Below are positions 1-4,728 of a stretch of 6,651 bases of DNA, one piece after another (position 1 is the first letter of the stretch; every line of letters begins with the position of its first letter). This DNA comes from Candidatus Phascolarctobacterium caballi (GTDB taxonomy: Bacteria > Bacillota > Negativicutes > Acidaminococcales > Acidaminococcaceae), in contig JAGHTS010000010.1 of assembly GCA_018065225.1 (NCBI GenBank), forward strand, positions 1 through 6,651, in the 5' to 3' direction. Both the position numbers and the translations under genes were made by a program. The notes beneath the pieces are model-generated. The model was not told the DNA's origin, searched no databases, and saw only the letters and a program-made list of their open reading frames with translations.

Positions 1-35
1 ATATAATACACACTTTTCGGGACTTACTTTTATTG

Positions 36-110
36 TTGACTTTGATATAATTAAAAACATAAAGAACATATAAAACATATTAGACATTAAAGACATATAA
101 AAAATATAAA
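36..110 (+). promoter_or_regulatory. Possible promoter(s) within the first leader
   Basis: Two weak sigma-A-type candidates are visible. One is TTGACT (36-41), a 16-bp spacer and CATAAA (58-63). The other is TAGACA (81-86), an 18-bp spacer and TATAAA (105-110). Both overlap the 9-bp array, so a protein bound to the array would affect RNA polymerase. In DNA this rich in A and T such matches arise easily by chance, so neither is strongly preferred. Confidence 0.3.
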
Positions 111-119
111 ACATATATG
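57..119 (+). repeat. Array of seven contiguous 9-bp repeats, consensus ACATATAAA
   Basis: Seven head-to-tail 9-bp units with no spacer start at 57, 66, 75, 84, 93, 102 and 111: ACATAAAGA, ACATATAAA, ACATATTAG, ACATTAAAG, ACATATAAA, AAATATAAA and ACATATATG. The array fills the AT-rich leader before the first gene at 150. Related arrays lie at 1347-1391 and 3475-3519, also ahead of gene groups, which suggests shared operator sites or a shared leader-RNA element. Contiguous short direct repeats are a known binding layout for ribbon-helix-helix regulators, for example the 7-bp heptads of the omega repressor. No binding protein is proven here; the RHH-like product at 5855 is only a candidate. Confidence 0.8.
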
Positions 120-131
120 AAATAAAAAAAT

Positions 132-152
132 GAAAGGAAGTGAAACCCAGTG
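132..152 (+). promoter_or_regulatory. Ribosome-binding leader of family 1 (shared by three genes)
   Basis: GAAAGGAAGTGAAACCCAGTG sets the GTG start at 150; AGGAAG lies 9 nt upstream. Nearly the same leader, GAAAGGAA(A)TGAAAAACCATG, precedes the genes at 1439 (1421-1441) and 3616 (3599-3618). All three follow a 9-bp repeat array, so array and leader appear to form a reused module. The Shine-Dalgarno reads AAGGAAGTGA rather than the consensus AAGGAGGTGA. Confidence 0.6.
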
Positions 153-320
153 AAGGAAGAAGCAAAGAAAGCCCGTGCAGAATATGCGAAGAAGTATAGA
201 GAAAAGAACAAAGACCACTTGAACGCATACCGCAGGAACTGGAACAAAGAAAACCCCGACAAGGTGAAACAATATCAAGAAACCTACTGGGGGAAGAAGG
301 CGAACGGGGGTGAAGATTGA
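150..320 (+). CDS. Small lysine-rich phage/plasmid-type protein, 56 aa
   Basis: The reading frame is GTG (150) to TGA (318-320), starting VKEEAKKARAEYAKKYREKN. It is highly charged and probably all-helical. It contains two imperfect copies of a Y-x-K/R-x-W/Y-x-x-x-N pattern (around residues 12-20 and 27-36), ending with a QYQETYW segment. Short proteins of this composition are common in Firmicutes phages and mobile elements, but I know of no established function. GTG is chosen because it lies 9 nt after AGGAAG; the nearby ATG at 130 and GTG at 140 are in other frames. The stop overlaps the next ATG by one base, so the two genes are probably translationally coupled. Nucleic-acid binding is a guess based only on basic charge. 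Confidence 0.7.
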   Translation: MKEEAKKARAEYAKKYREKNKDHLNAYRRNWNKENPDKVKQYQETYWGKKANGGED

Positions 321-685
321 TGACCGCAAAAGAAACCGCATTTTTAAAAGCCATGTTAGAAGAATCAACAGTTTCAAAGGCTGCGGAACAAGCAGGCATT
401 TCAAGAAAAACCGCCTACAAGTATTTAAAAAATACTAACTTTCAAAAGGAACTAACAAAAAGGCGTGAAGAATGTATTAACGACACTGTTAGATATTTAC
501 AAGGTAAATTAGCACTTTGCAATGAAACTTTAGTTTCCATTGTAGAGAACCCGAACACAAGTGACCAAATAAAAATAAATGCTATCAATGCCATTTATAC
601 AAATTGTAAGAGTATGACAGAAACCGCAGAAATTATAACAAGACTTGCAAGCATTGAAGAAGCATTAGAAGGGGGCGAAGAATAA
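320..685 (+). CDS. Small helix-turn-helix protein, phBC6A51-like phage type, 121 aa
   Basis: The N-terminal third carries a homeodomain-like HTH: TAKETAFLKAMLEES is followed by TVSKAAEQAGISRKTAYKYL (about residues 17-36) and then NTNFQKELTKRREE. This matches small phage proteins with an HTH related to transposase or terminase small subunits (phBC6A51 type). The rest is predicted helical, with a QIKINAINAIYTNCKSM segment typical of the same family. Length fits the family. It probably binds DNA as a regulator or in DNA recognition; a terminase role is not supported because no large terminase is near. ATG 320 is preferred over TTG 317 since GGGGGTGA (306-313) is well placed. Its stop overlaps the next start (TAATG). 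Confidence 0.7.
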   Translation: MTAKETAFLKAMLEESTVSKAAEQAGISRKTAYKYLKNTNFQKELTKRREECINDTVRYLQGKLALCNETLVSIVENPNTSDQIKINAINAIYTNCKSMTETAEIITRLASIEEALEGGEE

Positions 686-1068
686 TGAAAGTTTCTATTT
701 TGAAAAGGCTTGAAGCTGCTGAAAAAAGCGTAGGAACAAATAAAGCCCCGTTATCTATGGTTATTTCTTTTGAAGCTGAAACAAACAATTATAGAGTGGT
801 TGAACAGTTTGAAGGAACACCACAAAAGCCAGGAAAACACAAAATAACATACAAGGACAGTTTAGAAGAAGTGGTTGTTTCTTCAGACTTTCACGGGGTT
901 ATTTTAATTGATTTAATGGGGTTCGGTGAACCTGAAGGCGGTTTATATTCTGTAAATGCTGACAAGGTAAGAAAGAAAGCCAAATTAGAAAAGAATAGTT
1001 CTTTTTCTTTCAAAGTATCGGGGGAACTGGAAGAACTGCAACAAGGCTTCATAATTGAAGAATTATAA
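685..1068 (+). CDS. Uncharacterised protein, 127 aa
   Basis: I do not recognise this family. The N-terminus (MKVSILKRLEAAEKSVG) is a short basic amphipathic helix. The middle looks like a beta-rich domain: alternating hydrophobic strands at about residues 23-40 and 60-78, with FHGVILIDLMGFGEPEGG near the centre. The C-terminus is acidic (ELEELQQGFIIEEL). There is no signal peptide or membrane segment, so it is probably cytoplasmic. It starts inside the stop of the HTH gene (TAATG, one-base overlap) with AAGGGGGCGA upstream, so the two are co-translated and perhaps act together; this is inferred only from the coupling. The gene is followed directly by a copy of the TTTATAGGC motif. Confidence 0.6.
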   Translation: MKVSILKRLEAAEKSVGTNKAPLSMVISFEAETNNYRVVEQFEGTPQKPGKHKITYKDSLEEVVVSSDFHGVILIDLMGFGEPEGGLYSVNADKVRKKAKLEKNSSFSFKVSGELEELQQGFIIEEL

Positions 1069-1070
1069 AT

Positions 1071-1085
1071 TTCTCCTTTATAGGC
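1071..1085 (+). repeat. TTTATAGGC motif, copy 1
   Basis: TTCTCCTTTATAGGC lies in the 39-bp gap between the genes ending at 1068 and starting at 1108. It belongs to a family of seven + strand copies sharing TTTATAGG after a pyrimidine run. This copy contains the only CTC trinucleotide in the window. Confidence 0.6.
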
Positions 1086-1090
1086 TGCAT

Positions 1091-1110
1091 GAAAGAAGGT
1101 GTAAACAATG
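1091..1110 (+). promoter_or_regulatory. Ribosome-binding leader of family 2 (duplicated)
   Basis: GAAAGAAGGTGTAAACAATG (1091-1110) recurs base for base at 2121-2140, and a variant, GAAAGAAGGTGAAACACAATG, precedes the gene at 2364. It fixes the starts at 1108, 2138 and 2364. The reuse suggests duplicated expression cassettes. The Shine-Dalgarno reads AAGAAGGTG instead of AAGGAGGTG. Confidence 0.7.
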
Positions 1111-1353
1111 ACAAGTGACGCAATGGGGCTTTATAGCCTGACAGAACGCAACAAGGTTAAATTAAAGGGTTGTGAGTTTTCCAGGGTGGAAAATTTAGAA
1201 CAATTTAAGGGTGTTGCATTTGTTTTTAATGACCCATATAGAAAATTAAATATTGATGTTGTTTTCACTGACTACGGGGAAACGCTTATTTCTGACTACT
1301 ACGGGGAAAGCATGAACAGAAATGATATTTTCTATGTGATTTTAAGACATTAA
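1108..1353 (+). CDS. Uncharacterised protein, 81 aa
   Basis: No family recognised. The product is small, soluble and probably beta-rich, with a short internal repetition (TDYGET then SDYYGES, about residues 54-68) that is also visible in the DNA as two related CTGACTAC...GGGGAAA stretches. The start is set by the family 2 leader at the usual spacing. The last codons (ILRH, stop) run into the first unit of the second 9-bp array, and an inverted unit (TTTCTATGT, 1329-1337) lies within the coding end. The gene is probably the last of the first group. Confidence 0.55.
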   Translation: MTSDAMGLYSLTERNKVKLKGCEFSRVENLEQFKGVAFVFNDPYRKLNIDVVFTDYGETLISDYYGESMNRNDIFYVILRH

Positions 1354-1391
1354 AGACATATAGGACATAAAGGACATAGAAGCCATTTTAA
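1329..1391 (+). repeat. Second 9-bp repeat array with one inverted unit
   Basis: Five contiguous units start at 1347, 1356, 1365, 1374 and 1383: ACATTAAAG, ACATATAGG, ACATAAAGG, ACATAGAAG and CCATTTTAA. Exactly nine bases upstream of the array is an inverted unit, TTTCTATGT (1329-1337). Looser CCAT/ACAT repeats continue to about 1420. The array overlaps the stop codon of the 81-aa gene and precedes the family 1 leader of the 188-aa gene. No convincing promoter was found in it, so it may act as a leader-RNA element rather than an operator. Confidence 0.7.
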
Positions 1392-1438
1392 AACCATTAA
1401 CCATAAAAAACACATTAAAAGAAAGGAAATGAAAAACC

Positions 1439-2005
1439 ATGAAGAAAATTATTGAAGCAATGAAGCACTATGACAAGACTTTAGAAGCGTTAGAAAAGAC
1501 ACATAGAGAACGCCTTGAAGTTTTAGCCGAAAAGTACGGAAGTGGTACTTATTACAATGAAACAGTTGCAGAACTTGAAGCCGACCTTGTGAAGGCAAGA
1601 ACCGCAGCAAAGGACGAATTAAAGAAGGTTATTGAAGCCCAGTTTGAAGAAATGGAAGGCAATATTAAAGAGTTTGTTCTTGCCCCTATTCCTGAAGGAT
1701 TCACCGAAACAATGCAGGCTATAAACGCTTGTGGTGCAAAGTTAAGTGAATCAGAAGTAAAACTTCTTTCGGCTAATTTTGGAAGCTGCTATTTTGCTAA
1801 AAAGGGCTTTGCAAGTGTAACGGACAATTCAACCCGTGTTTTCTTGTCATATGATGAAATTATGCAGGAAGTGGAAGAAACAAGAACGGGGGCTTTTAAC
1901 TGGGTTGAACATTATGACCCTAACAAATATAGCCATGATGTAATGGTATCAGATGAAAGCCCACTTTTAAGCCTTGAAGCCACTGTAAACGACTTCATGA
2001 ACTAA
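1439..2005 (+). CDS. Coiled-coil protein of unknown function, 188 aa
   Basis: Residues 1-80 are strongly helical and charged (HYDKTLEALEKTHRERLEVL, then AELEADLVKARTAAKDELKK), consistent with a dimerising coiled coil. Residues 85-188 form a separate region with APIPEGFTETMQAINACGAK, FGSCYFAKKGF and a terminal ESPLLSLEATVNDFMN. No catalytic motif, signal peptide or membrane segment is visible. The layout (helical N-terminus, small C-terminal domain) occurs in phage accessory and scaffold-like proteins, but I cannot name a family. It is the first gene after the second 9-bp array; AAGGAAATGA precedes ATG 1439. The following 130 bases are a structured leader, so this gene may be transcribed alone. 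Confidence 0.6.
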   Translation: MKKIIEAMKHYDKTLEALEKTHRERLEVLAEKYGSGTYYNETVAELEADLVKARTAAKDELKKVIEAQFEEMEGNIKEFVLAPIPEGFTETMQAINACGAKLSESEVKLLSANFGSCYFAKKGFASVTDNSTRVFLSYDEIMQEVEETRTGAFNWVEHYDPNKYSHDVMVSDESPLLSLEATVNDFMN

Positions 2006-2015
2006 CCCAGGTAAG

Positions 2016-2104
2016 AACGGGGGATTGTATCACCTTGCAACTTCTTCTTTTATAGGTCTTTTGCCAACCTTGAAAAAGGAAGTTGCAGACATGAACCCGT
2101 TTTT
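2016..2104 (+). ncRNA. Structured leader/terminator RNA, possible attenuator
   Basis: AACGGG (2016-2021) can pair with CCCGTT (2096-2101), which runs into TTTT. Inside it, TTGCAACTTCTT (2035-2046) pairs with AAGGAAGTTGCAG (2077-2088) in a stem of about 12 bp with two G-U pairs. The 30-nt loop holds a TTTTATAGG motif. A rival local hairpin, CCTT-GAAA-AAGG (2068-2079), uses some of the same bases. Mutually exclusive folds before a gene (2138) are what an attenuator or cis-regulatory RNA looks like; it could also simply be the terminator of the 188-aa gene. No known riboswitch class is recognised. Confidence 0.45.
2042..2057 (+). repeat. TTTATAGGC motif, copy 2
   Basis: TTCTTCTTTTATAGGT begins in the 5' arm of the long stem and ends in the loop of the structured leader upstream of the 68-aa gene. 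Confidence 0.6.
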
Positions 2105-2137
2105 ATATATGCAATGAAAAGAAAGAAGGTGTAAACA

Positions 2138-2344
2138 ATGAAGAATATAACAACAACTGGCAATTTTTCAACAATTGAAAAGCCTACTTATATATGTACA
2201 TATGATGAATTTAAGCGTGAAACCAGTGTAGAAGATGGTAGCAAACTTTTAGTTGTTGATGAAGAAGAAAAGTGTCTTTGCGGTTCTTATATCGCATACA
2301 ATGGCTATTGGTATAGTTGCGGAAGTACAAAAACAAAGGACTAA
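2138..2344 (+). CDS. Small cysteine-containing protein, 68 aa
   Basis: The N-terminus (MKNITTTGNFSTIEKPTYIC) is followed by DGSKLLVVDEEEKCLCGSYI and a terminal AYNGYWYSCGS. The pattern GSKL-[YL]-V-D-x(n)-Y-x-YNGYWY resembles short modules in phage virion accessory or fibre-like proteins, where a strand pair ends in an aromatic NG-x-WY turn; this is only a resemblance. Four cysteines (CxC in the middle, one on either side) could bind metal or be incidental. The start follows the family 2 leader exactly. The next gene starts 20 bp later with a related leader and a similar size, so the two form a pair. Confidence 0.55.
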   Translation: MKNITTTGNFSTIEKPTYICTYDEFKRETSVEDGSKLLVVDEEEKCLCGSYIAYNGYWYSCGSTKTKD

Positions 2345-2363
2345 AGAAAGAAGGTGAAACACA

Positions 2364-2573
2364 ATGAAAGAGTTTGAAGGTTATGTTGTAATAACTTCTT
2401 CAGAATATGAAGAACTAAACAAGGGGCGTATATTTGAAGACCGCAAAGGGGCTTTCAATAAAGGCGAAATGTGTTTTTACATGGGTAAAGAATATATTTC
2501 AAGTTGTGATGATAACAACACTTGCCCTACTGGTTCACCTTCTAAATGGAAAGAAGTTATTGTTGAAGATTAA
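2364..2573 (+). CDS. Small protein with CBM5/12-like pattern, 69 aa
   Basis: Residues 30-66 read NKGEMCFYMGKEYIS, then DDNNTCPTGSPSKWKEV. This fits the short chitin-binding-like (CBM5/12) pattern: a G-x-x-C/V-x-Y-x-G-K-x-Y strand pair, then N..P......W. Such modules occur in phage tail and fibre-associated proteins and in secreted enzymes, where the aromatic residues contact sugar. There is no signal peptide. In this small stand-alone form the role is unknown. The start comes from the GAAAGAAGGTGAAAC leader. The stop TAA (2571-2573) is followed by 27 in-frame sense codons to the next gene's ATG, including a short collagen-like stretch (see findings). Confidence 0.55.
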   Translation: MKEFEGYVVITSSEYEELNKGRIFEDRKGAFNKGEMCFYMGKEYISSCDDNNTCPTGSPSKWKEVIVED

Positions 2574-2579
2574 GAACGG

Positions 2580-2639
2580 GGCGTTTCTATTGTTCCAGGG
2601 CAACCAGGGGCAACGGGAACGCCTTATTATTTCTTTTTT
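2580..2639 (+). terminator. Strong two-part hairpin followed by a T-rich tail
   Basis: GGCGTTTC (2580-2587) pairs with GGAACGCC (2616-2623). After a 2x2 internal loop, TTGTTCC (2590-2596) pairs with GGGGCAA (2607-2613). The loop is about 10 nt. A T-rich tract (TTATTATTTCTTTTTT) follows, so it can act as an intrinsic terminator, although the T-run is interrupted. It lies between two closely spaced genes and may only reduce readthrough. Confidence 0.55.
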
Positions 2640-2645
2640 ATAGGC
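2631..2645 (+). repeat. TTTATAGGC motif, copy 3
   Basis: TTCTTTTTTATAGGC follows the hairpin tail and ends ten bases before ATG 2655. It is identical over all 15 bases to copy 4 at 3387. Confidence 0.65.
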
Positions 2646-2654
2646 GGTGAAAGT

Positions 2655-2831
2655 ATGAAGAATGATGAAACATTACACGAAGTTTTATATTATGTGGGCG
2701 AAAATTACAAAGTAAAAGCGAAAATAACACAAGAACAACTTGCAGACCTTCTAAAGAAAGATGAAATTACACTAATTTCAGTAAATGCAGCTTCTAACTA
2801 TTATAGAAGACCTGGAAGGAAGAAAAAATAA
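2655..2831 (+). CDS. Small uncharacterised protein, 58 aa
   Basis: ATG 2655 to TAA 2829-2831. It begins MKNDETLHEVLYYVGENYKV and ends in a basic tail (YYRRPGRKKK). The middle, KITQEQLADLLKKDEITLIS, looks like one or two helices; with the basic tail this could bind nucleic acid, but no family is recognised. The ribosome site is weak (GGCGGTGAAAGT before ATG). The frame is open from the preceding gene's stop at 2571, so translation could also enter by readthrough. The gene is followed 19 bp later by the DUF1492-like gene. Confidence 0.5.
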   Translation: MKNDETLHEVLYYVGENYKVKAKITQEQLADLLKKDEITLISVNAASNYYRRPGRKKK

Positions 2832-2850
2832 TTGAAAGGGGTTGAAGCAT

Positions 2851-3327
2851 ATGACCGCAGAATCATATTTAAAAAGTATATTTTTAGTACAACGCTATAT
2901 AGATGATAAAAGGGCGAAATATGATGACCTTATGACACAAGCAACGGGGCTAAAAGGGATTCAATACGATAAAGTGAAAGTTCAATCAGGAAAGAAGCAG
3001 GACTTCACGGACTTTGTAGACAAAGCCGAAAGCGTACAAGCCGAACTTTTCAATGATACAATAGCCTATCACATGACAGTTCATAAAATGGCAAATGAAA
3101 TATTTGAAATAAGCAAATTTGACACCCTTTATTCTGTATATAAAAAGAATCTTGAAAAGGGGTTCAAACAATCAAAATCAAAAGTGTATCAAGAAGCGTT
3201 AGCAGAATTTGAAGAAGTTCACGCCCAGTTATTGGCAAGCGGTGAAAACCTTCTAAATTATTTTCAGGCTGAAAGAAGAAGGATTTATAAAGAAATGCAA
3301 ACGCCATTAGAAGAAGAAGCCATTTAG
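2851..3327 (+). CDS. DUF1492-like phage protein, 158 aa
   Basis: The first 70 residues (MTAESYLKSIFLVQRYIDDK, then RAKYDDLMTQATGLKG...VKVQSGKKQDFTDFVDKAESV) follow the pattern of DUF1492-type phage proteins: a leading helix, an L..ATG...D.VQ.S turn and an acidic helix. These are sigma-region-4-like regulators related to ArpU/RinA-type late-gene activators. The usual C-terminal HTH (Y..Y..G.....IA..M..S) is not obvious here; the segment LYSVYKKNLEKGFKQSKSKV is in its place, so DNA binding may be lost or diverged. ATG 2851 is preferred over in-frame TTG 2842 because AAAGGGG lies nine bases upstream and family members begin the same way. A terminator follows 35 bp after the stop. Confidence 0.6.
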   Translation: MTAESYLKSIFLVQRYIDDKRAKYDDLMTQATGLKGIQYDKVKVQSGKKQDFTDFVDKAESVQAELFNDTIAYHMTVHKMANEIFEISKFDTLYSVYKKNLEKGFKQSKSKVYQEALAEFEEVHAQLLASGENLLNYFQAERRRIYKEMQTPLEEEAI

Positions 3328-3362
3328 AAATAAATAACATATTCTGACATTTTAGGAAGAAG

Positions 3363-3395
3363 CACGGGAACAAAAGCCCGTGTTTTTTCTTTTTT
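3363..3395 (+). terminator. Intrinsic terminator after the DUF1492-like gene
   Basis: CACGGG (3363-3368) pairs with CCCGTG (3377-3382) around an eight-base loop, followed by TTTTTTCTTTTTT. This is the cleanest terminator in the window and separates the two transcription blocks. Confidence 0.85.
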
Positions 3396-3401
3396 ATAGG
3401 C
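3387..3401 (+). repeat. TTTATAGGC motif, copy 4
   Basis: TTCTTTTTTATAGGC overlaps the T-tail of the terminator. The following CTTGT is also found after a degenerate copy near the right end (6610-6627). Confidence 0.65.
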
Positions 3402-3427
3402 TTGTGGGGCTTCAGTTCCTGGGGGCG

Positions 3428-3467
3428 TTTCTATGTTAAATTATGAATGTAATTTTTCACATAGAAA
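3428..3467. repeat. Inverted repeat with nested second arm
   Basis: TTTCTATGT (3428-3436) is the exact inverse of ACATAGAAA (3459-3467). Within it, AAATTA (3438-3443) is the inverse of TAATTT (3450-3455). The outer arms are units of the 9-bp repeat in opposite orientation. The same TTTCTATGT unit precedes the second array at 1329. This is a likely operator for a dimeric regulator, upstream of the promoter at 3507. Confidence 0.65.
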
Positions 3468-3519
3468 ATAAAAGACATAAAAATCATAAAAAACAGAAAA
3501 AACATATTGAACATAATTG
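3459..3519 (+). repeat. Third 9-bp repeat array
   Basis: ACATAGAAA at 3459 is followed, after a 7-bp interruption, by contiguous units at 3475, 3484, 3493, 3502 and 3511: ACATAAAAA, TCATAAAAA, ACAGAAAAA, ACATATTGA and ACATAATTG. The last two units overlap the -35 region of the promoter at 3507. Confidence 0.7.
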
Positions 3520-3535
3520 AACAATGTGTTATAGT
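3507..3535 (+). promoter_or_regulatory. Sigma-A-type promoter with extended -10
   Basis: TTGAAC (3507-3512), a 17-bp spacer and TATAGT (3530-3535), with TG at 3527-3528 giving an extended -10. Transcription would begin near 3542 and read through a GGGG-N6-CCCC hairpin candidate (around 3547-3560) into the gene at 3616. The 9-bp array lies immediately upstream and over the -35, so array binding should repress or activate it. It comes after a terminator, as expected for a new operon. Confidence 0.65.
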
Positions 3536-3615
3536 TAGTTCATGGAAGGGGACACCACCCCCGAAATGGTCACAAACACCACTACCAAATAAAACAATGA
3601 AAGGAATGAAAAACC

Positions 3616-3768
3616 ATGAACGAAGCAAAAAACATTAAATGCGTGTGTATTCCTGAAGAACGCTATAACAAAATGTTGGAATCATACGACAAGGCAATTT
3701 TGAAGTGTGAAGAACTGGAAAAGGAACTTGAAGCACTGAAGGAAGATTTGAAAAAGGGGGTTGCATAG
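3616..3768 (+). CDS. Small coiled-coil protein, 50 aa
   Basis: ATG 3616 to TAG 3766-3768. It starts MNEAKNIKCVCIPEERYNKM and ends in a heptad-like helix, KCEELEKELEALKEDLKK (about residues 30-47), which should form a coiled coil. Such short leucine-zipper-like proteins are common at the start of phage and plasmid early operons; function unknown. The family 1 leader (GAAAGGAATGAAAAACC) sets the start. It is the first gene after the promoter at 3507; the next ATG follows one base after its stop. Confidence 0.65.
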   Translation: MNEAKNIKCVCIPEERYNKMLESYDKAILKCEELEKELEALKEDLKKGVA

Positions 3769-3769
3769 C

Positions 3770-3961
3770 ATGAAGGCAAAAGAACTTTTTAACCAGGTGG
3801 ACGCAAACAACAACAAGGCAAAGGCAATATTAAAAAGCCTGATTGCAAACACTGAAGAAGGGTTTGACCCTTCAAAAGTAGATGTTGCAGGACTTGCAGA
3901 AGCTGCACTTGATTACATTTTGAAGAATGAAAGCATGATAGAAGGGGGCTTTGAAGAATGA
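3770..3961 (+). CDS. Small acidic helical protein, 63 aa
   Basis: It begins MKAKELFNQVDANNNKAKAI, continues through SLIANTEEGFDPSKVDVAGL, and ends MIEGGFEE. Predicted helical with an acidic tail; no known family. ATG 3770 is preferred over in-frame TTG 3761 since AAAAAGGGGG (3751-3760) is nine bases upstream. It overlaps the next gene by four bases (ATGA), so the two are translationally coupled. Confidence 0.6.
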   Translation: MKAKELFNQVDANNNKAKAILKSLIANTEEGFDPSKVDVAGLAEAALDYILKNESMIEGGFEE

Positions 3962-4242
3962 TTAAGGGAACGAACATTGATTTACATTTTTTAATGACAA
4001 GGGAAATTGCAGCAAAGCAAGAAAGCAATTCTTCTTTTATAGGCGAATGTATGAAGGCGGTTGAACGCTTCAATAATAGGGACTGGGGCGAACTTGACCA
4101 GGAAGACAAGGACGCAAACGACCAGGATTTAGAAGCAAGGGACGGGCATATATTGGCAAAGTATGAAACCAGTGAAGGGGCTATTTATATTGAAACTGAA
4201 GACTTTGAAAACGCTGTTATTATGTTTCCTTCAGAACGCTAA
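3958..4242 (+). CDS. GDWG-type small mobile-element protein, 94 aa
   Basis: The protein fits a small family seen widely in Firmicutes integrative elements and phages: an N-terminal LMTREIAAK helix, a central RDWGELDQEDKDANDQDLEA (GDWG-L-x-x-EDK-x-x-N signature, here RDWG), then a strand pair HILAKYETSEGAIYIETE ending in a V-I-M-FPSER motif. Family members are about 90-110 aa and have no established function. ATG 3958 overlaps the previous stop by four bases, and AAGGGGGC (3943-3950) is the ribosome site. One TTTATAGGC copy lies in the gene and encodes SSFIG at a position normally occupied by a helix. Confidence 0.65.
   Translation: MIKGTNIDLHFLMTREIAAKQESNSSFIGECMKAVERFNNRDWGELDQEDKDANDQDLEARDGHILAKYETSEGAIYIETEDFENAVIMFPSER
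4029..4044 (+). repeat. TTTATAGGC motif, copy 5 (inside a gene)
   Basis: TTCTTCTTTTATAGGC encodes part of SSFIG in the 94-aa protein. It matches the intergenic copies closely, so the motif is not confined to gaps. Confidence 0.6.
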
Positions 4243-4256
4243 AAGGGGGCTTCAAT

Positions 4257-4700
4257 ATGAATTATAGAGAATTTACCGAAGCAGAACAAAAGCGTTATAA
4301 CGACTTTGCAAGCAAATATATTTTCTATGCTTTCAGTGATAAACAATTCATAGAAGGCATGAAGGCAAAGGGGCTTGACCCTGAAACCGACAAAGACAAG
4401 GTTTATTCTATGTTTGGCGGTGGATTTTACAAGAAAGAAGACGCTGCAAAGGTTCGTGAAATGTTTCAAAGCCTGGAAGACAACCGCAAAAAGCAGATTG
4501 AAGCAGACACCACGGGCGAAGGCTTTATTTATGAAATGTTCCTTTATGAATTGAACAATCACGAATATTCATATACGGGGGACATGGAAGACACACTAAA
4601 CGCCCTGGGGTTGACAGTGGAAGAAATAAACGCAAATGAAGCACTATTAACGGGACTTCATAAGGCAATAGCAGAAATAGAAGCACATGAAGAAGAATAG
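4257..4700 (+). CDS. DUF7659-like protein, 147 aa
   Basis: Key features are FYAFSDKQFIEGMKAKGL (residues about 22-40), DKVYSMFGGGFYKKEDAAKV (46-66) and YELNNHEYSYTGD (97-109). The order [FY]-FAFS-x-x-QF, K[IV]Y...GGFY.K.DA and [YE]-x-NHEYSY matches the DUF7659 family found on mobile elements of gut bacteria. Function unknown; I see no catalytic metal-binding motif beyond the conserved NHEY. ATG 4257 follows AAAAGGGGGC at good spacing. It is the last gene of the block driven from 3507, and a G-rich hairpin follows. It contains a perfect TTGACA (4611) without a matching -10. Confidence 0.6.
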   Translation: MNYREFTEAEQKRYNDFASKYIFYAFSDKQFIEGMKAKGLDPETDKDKVYSMFGGGFYKKEDAAKVREMFQSLEDNRKKQIEADTTGEGFIYEMFLYELNNHEYSYTGDMEDTLNALGLTVEEINANEALLTGLHKAIAEIEAHEEE

Positions 4701-4707
4701 AAGGCAA

Positions 4708-4728
4708 GGGGGCAAATAAAAAGCCCCC
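4708..4728 (+). terminator. GC hairpin upstream of the integrase, weak terminator or leader hairpin
   Basis: GGGGGC (4708-4713) pairs with GCCCCC (4723-4728) around AAATAAAAA. There is no T-run on either side, so termination would be inefficient. It could insulate or regulate the integrase, whose start is 33 bp further on. Confidence 0.45.

Noticed and set aside
2..73. Open frame to the left edge (ending ...DIIKNIKNI, stop at 71-73), possibly the end of an upstream gene
   Set aside because: Only 23 codons, another frame is also partly open, and its end is the AT-rich repeat array.
320..685. Terminase small subunit
   Set aside because: The HTH type is compatible, but no large terminase, portal or cos/pac context is present.
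2434..2643. Overlapping 69-codon frame crossing the end of the gene at 2364
   Set aside because: Runs in another frame through the real gene and hairpin, with no ribosome site.
57..3519. 9-bp arrays as a CRISPR array
   Set aside because: Units are contiguous, degenerate and lack unique spacers.
57..3519. 9-bp arrays as replication iterons or DnaA boxes
   Set aside because: Units do not match TTATCCACA, are shorter than usual iterons, and no replication initiator is encoded in the window.
4611..4616. Perfect TTGACA -35 inside the DUF7659-like gene, possible integrase promoter
   Set aside because: No acceptable -10 hexamer lies 16-18 bases downstream (CAAATG, AAATGA, AATGAA).
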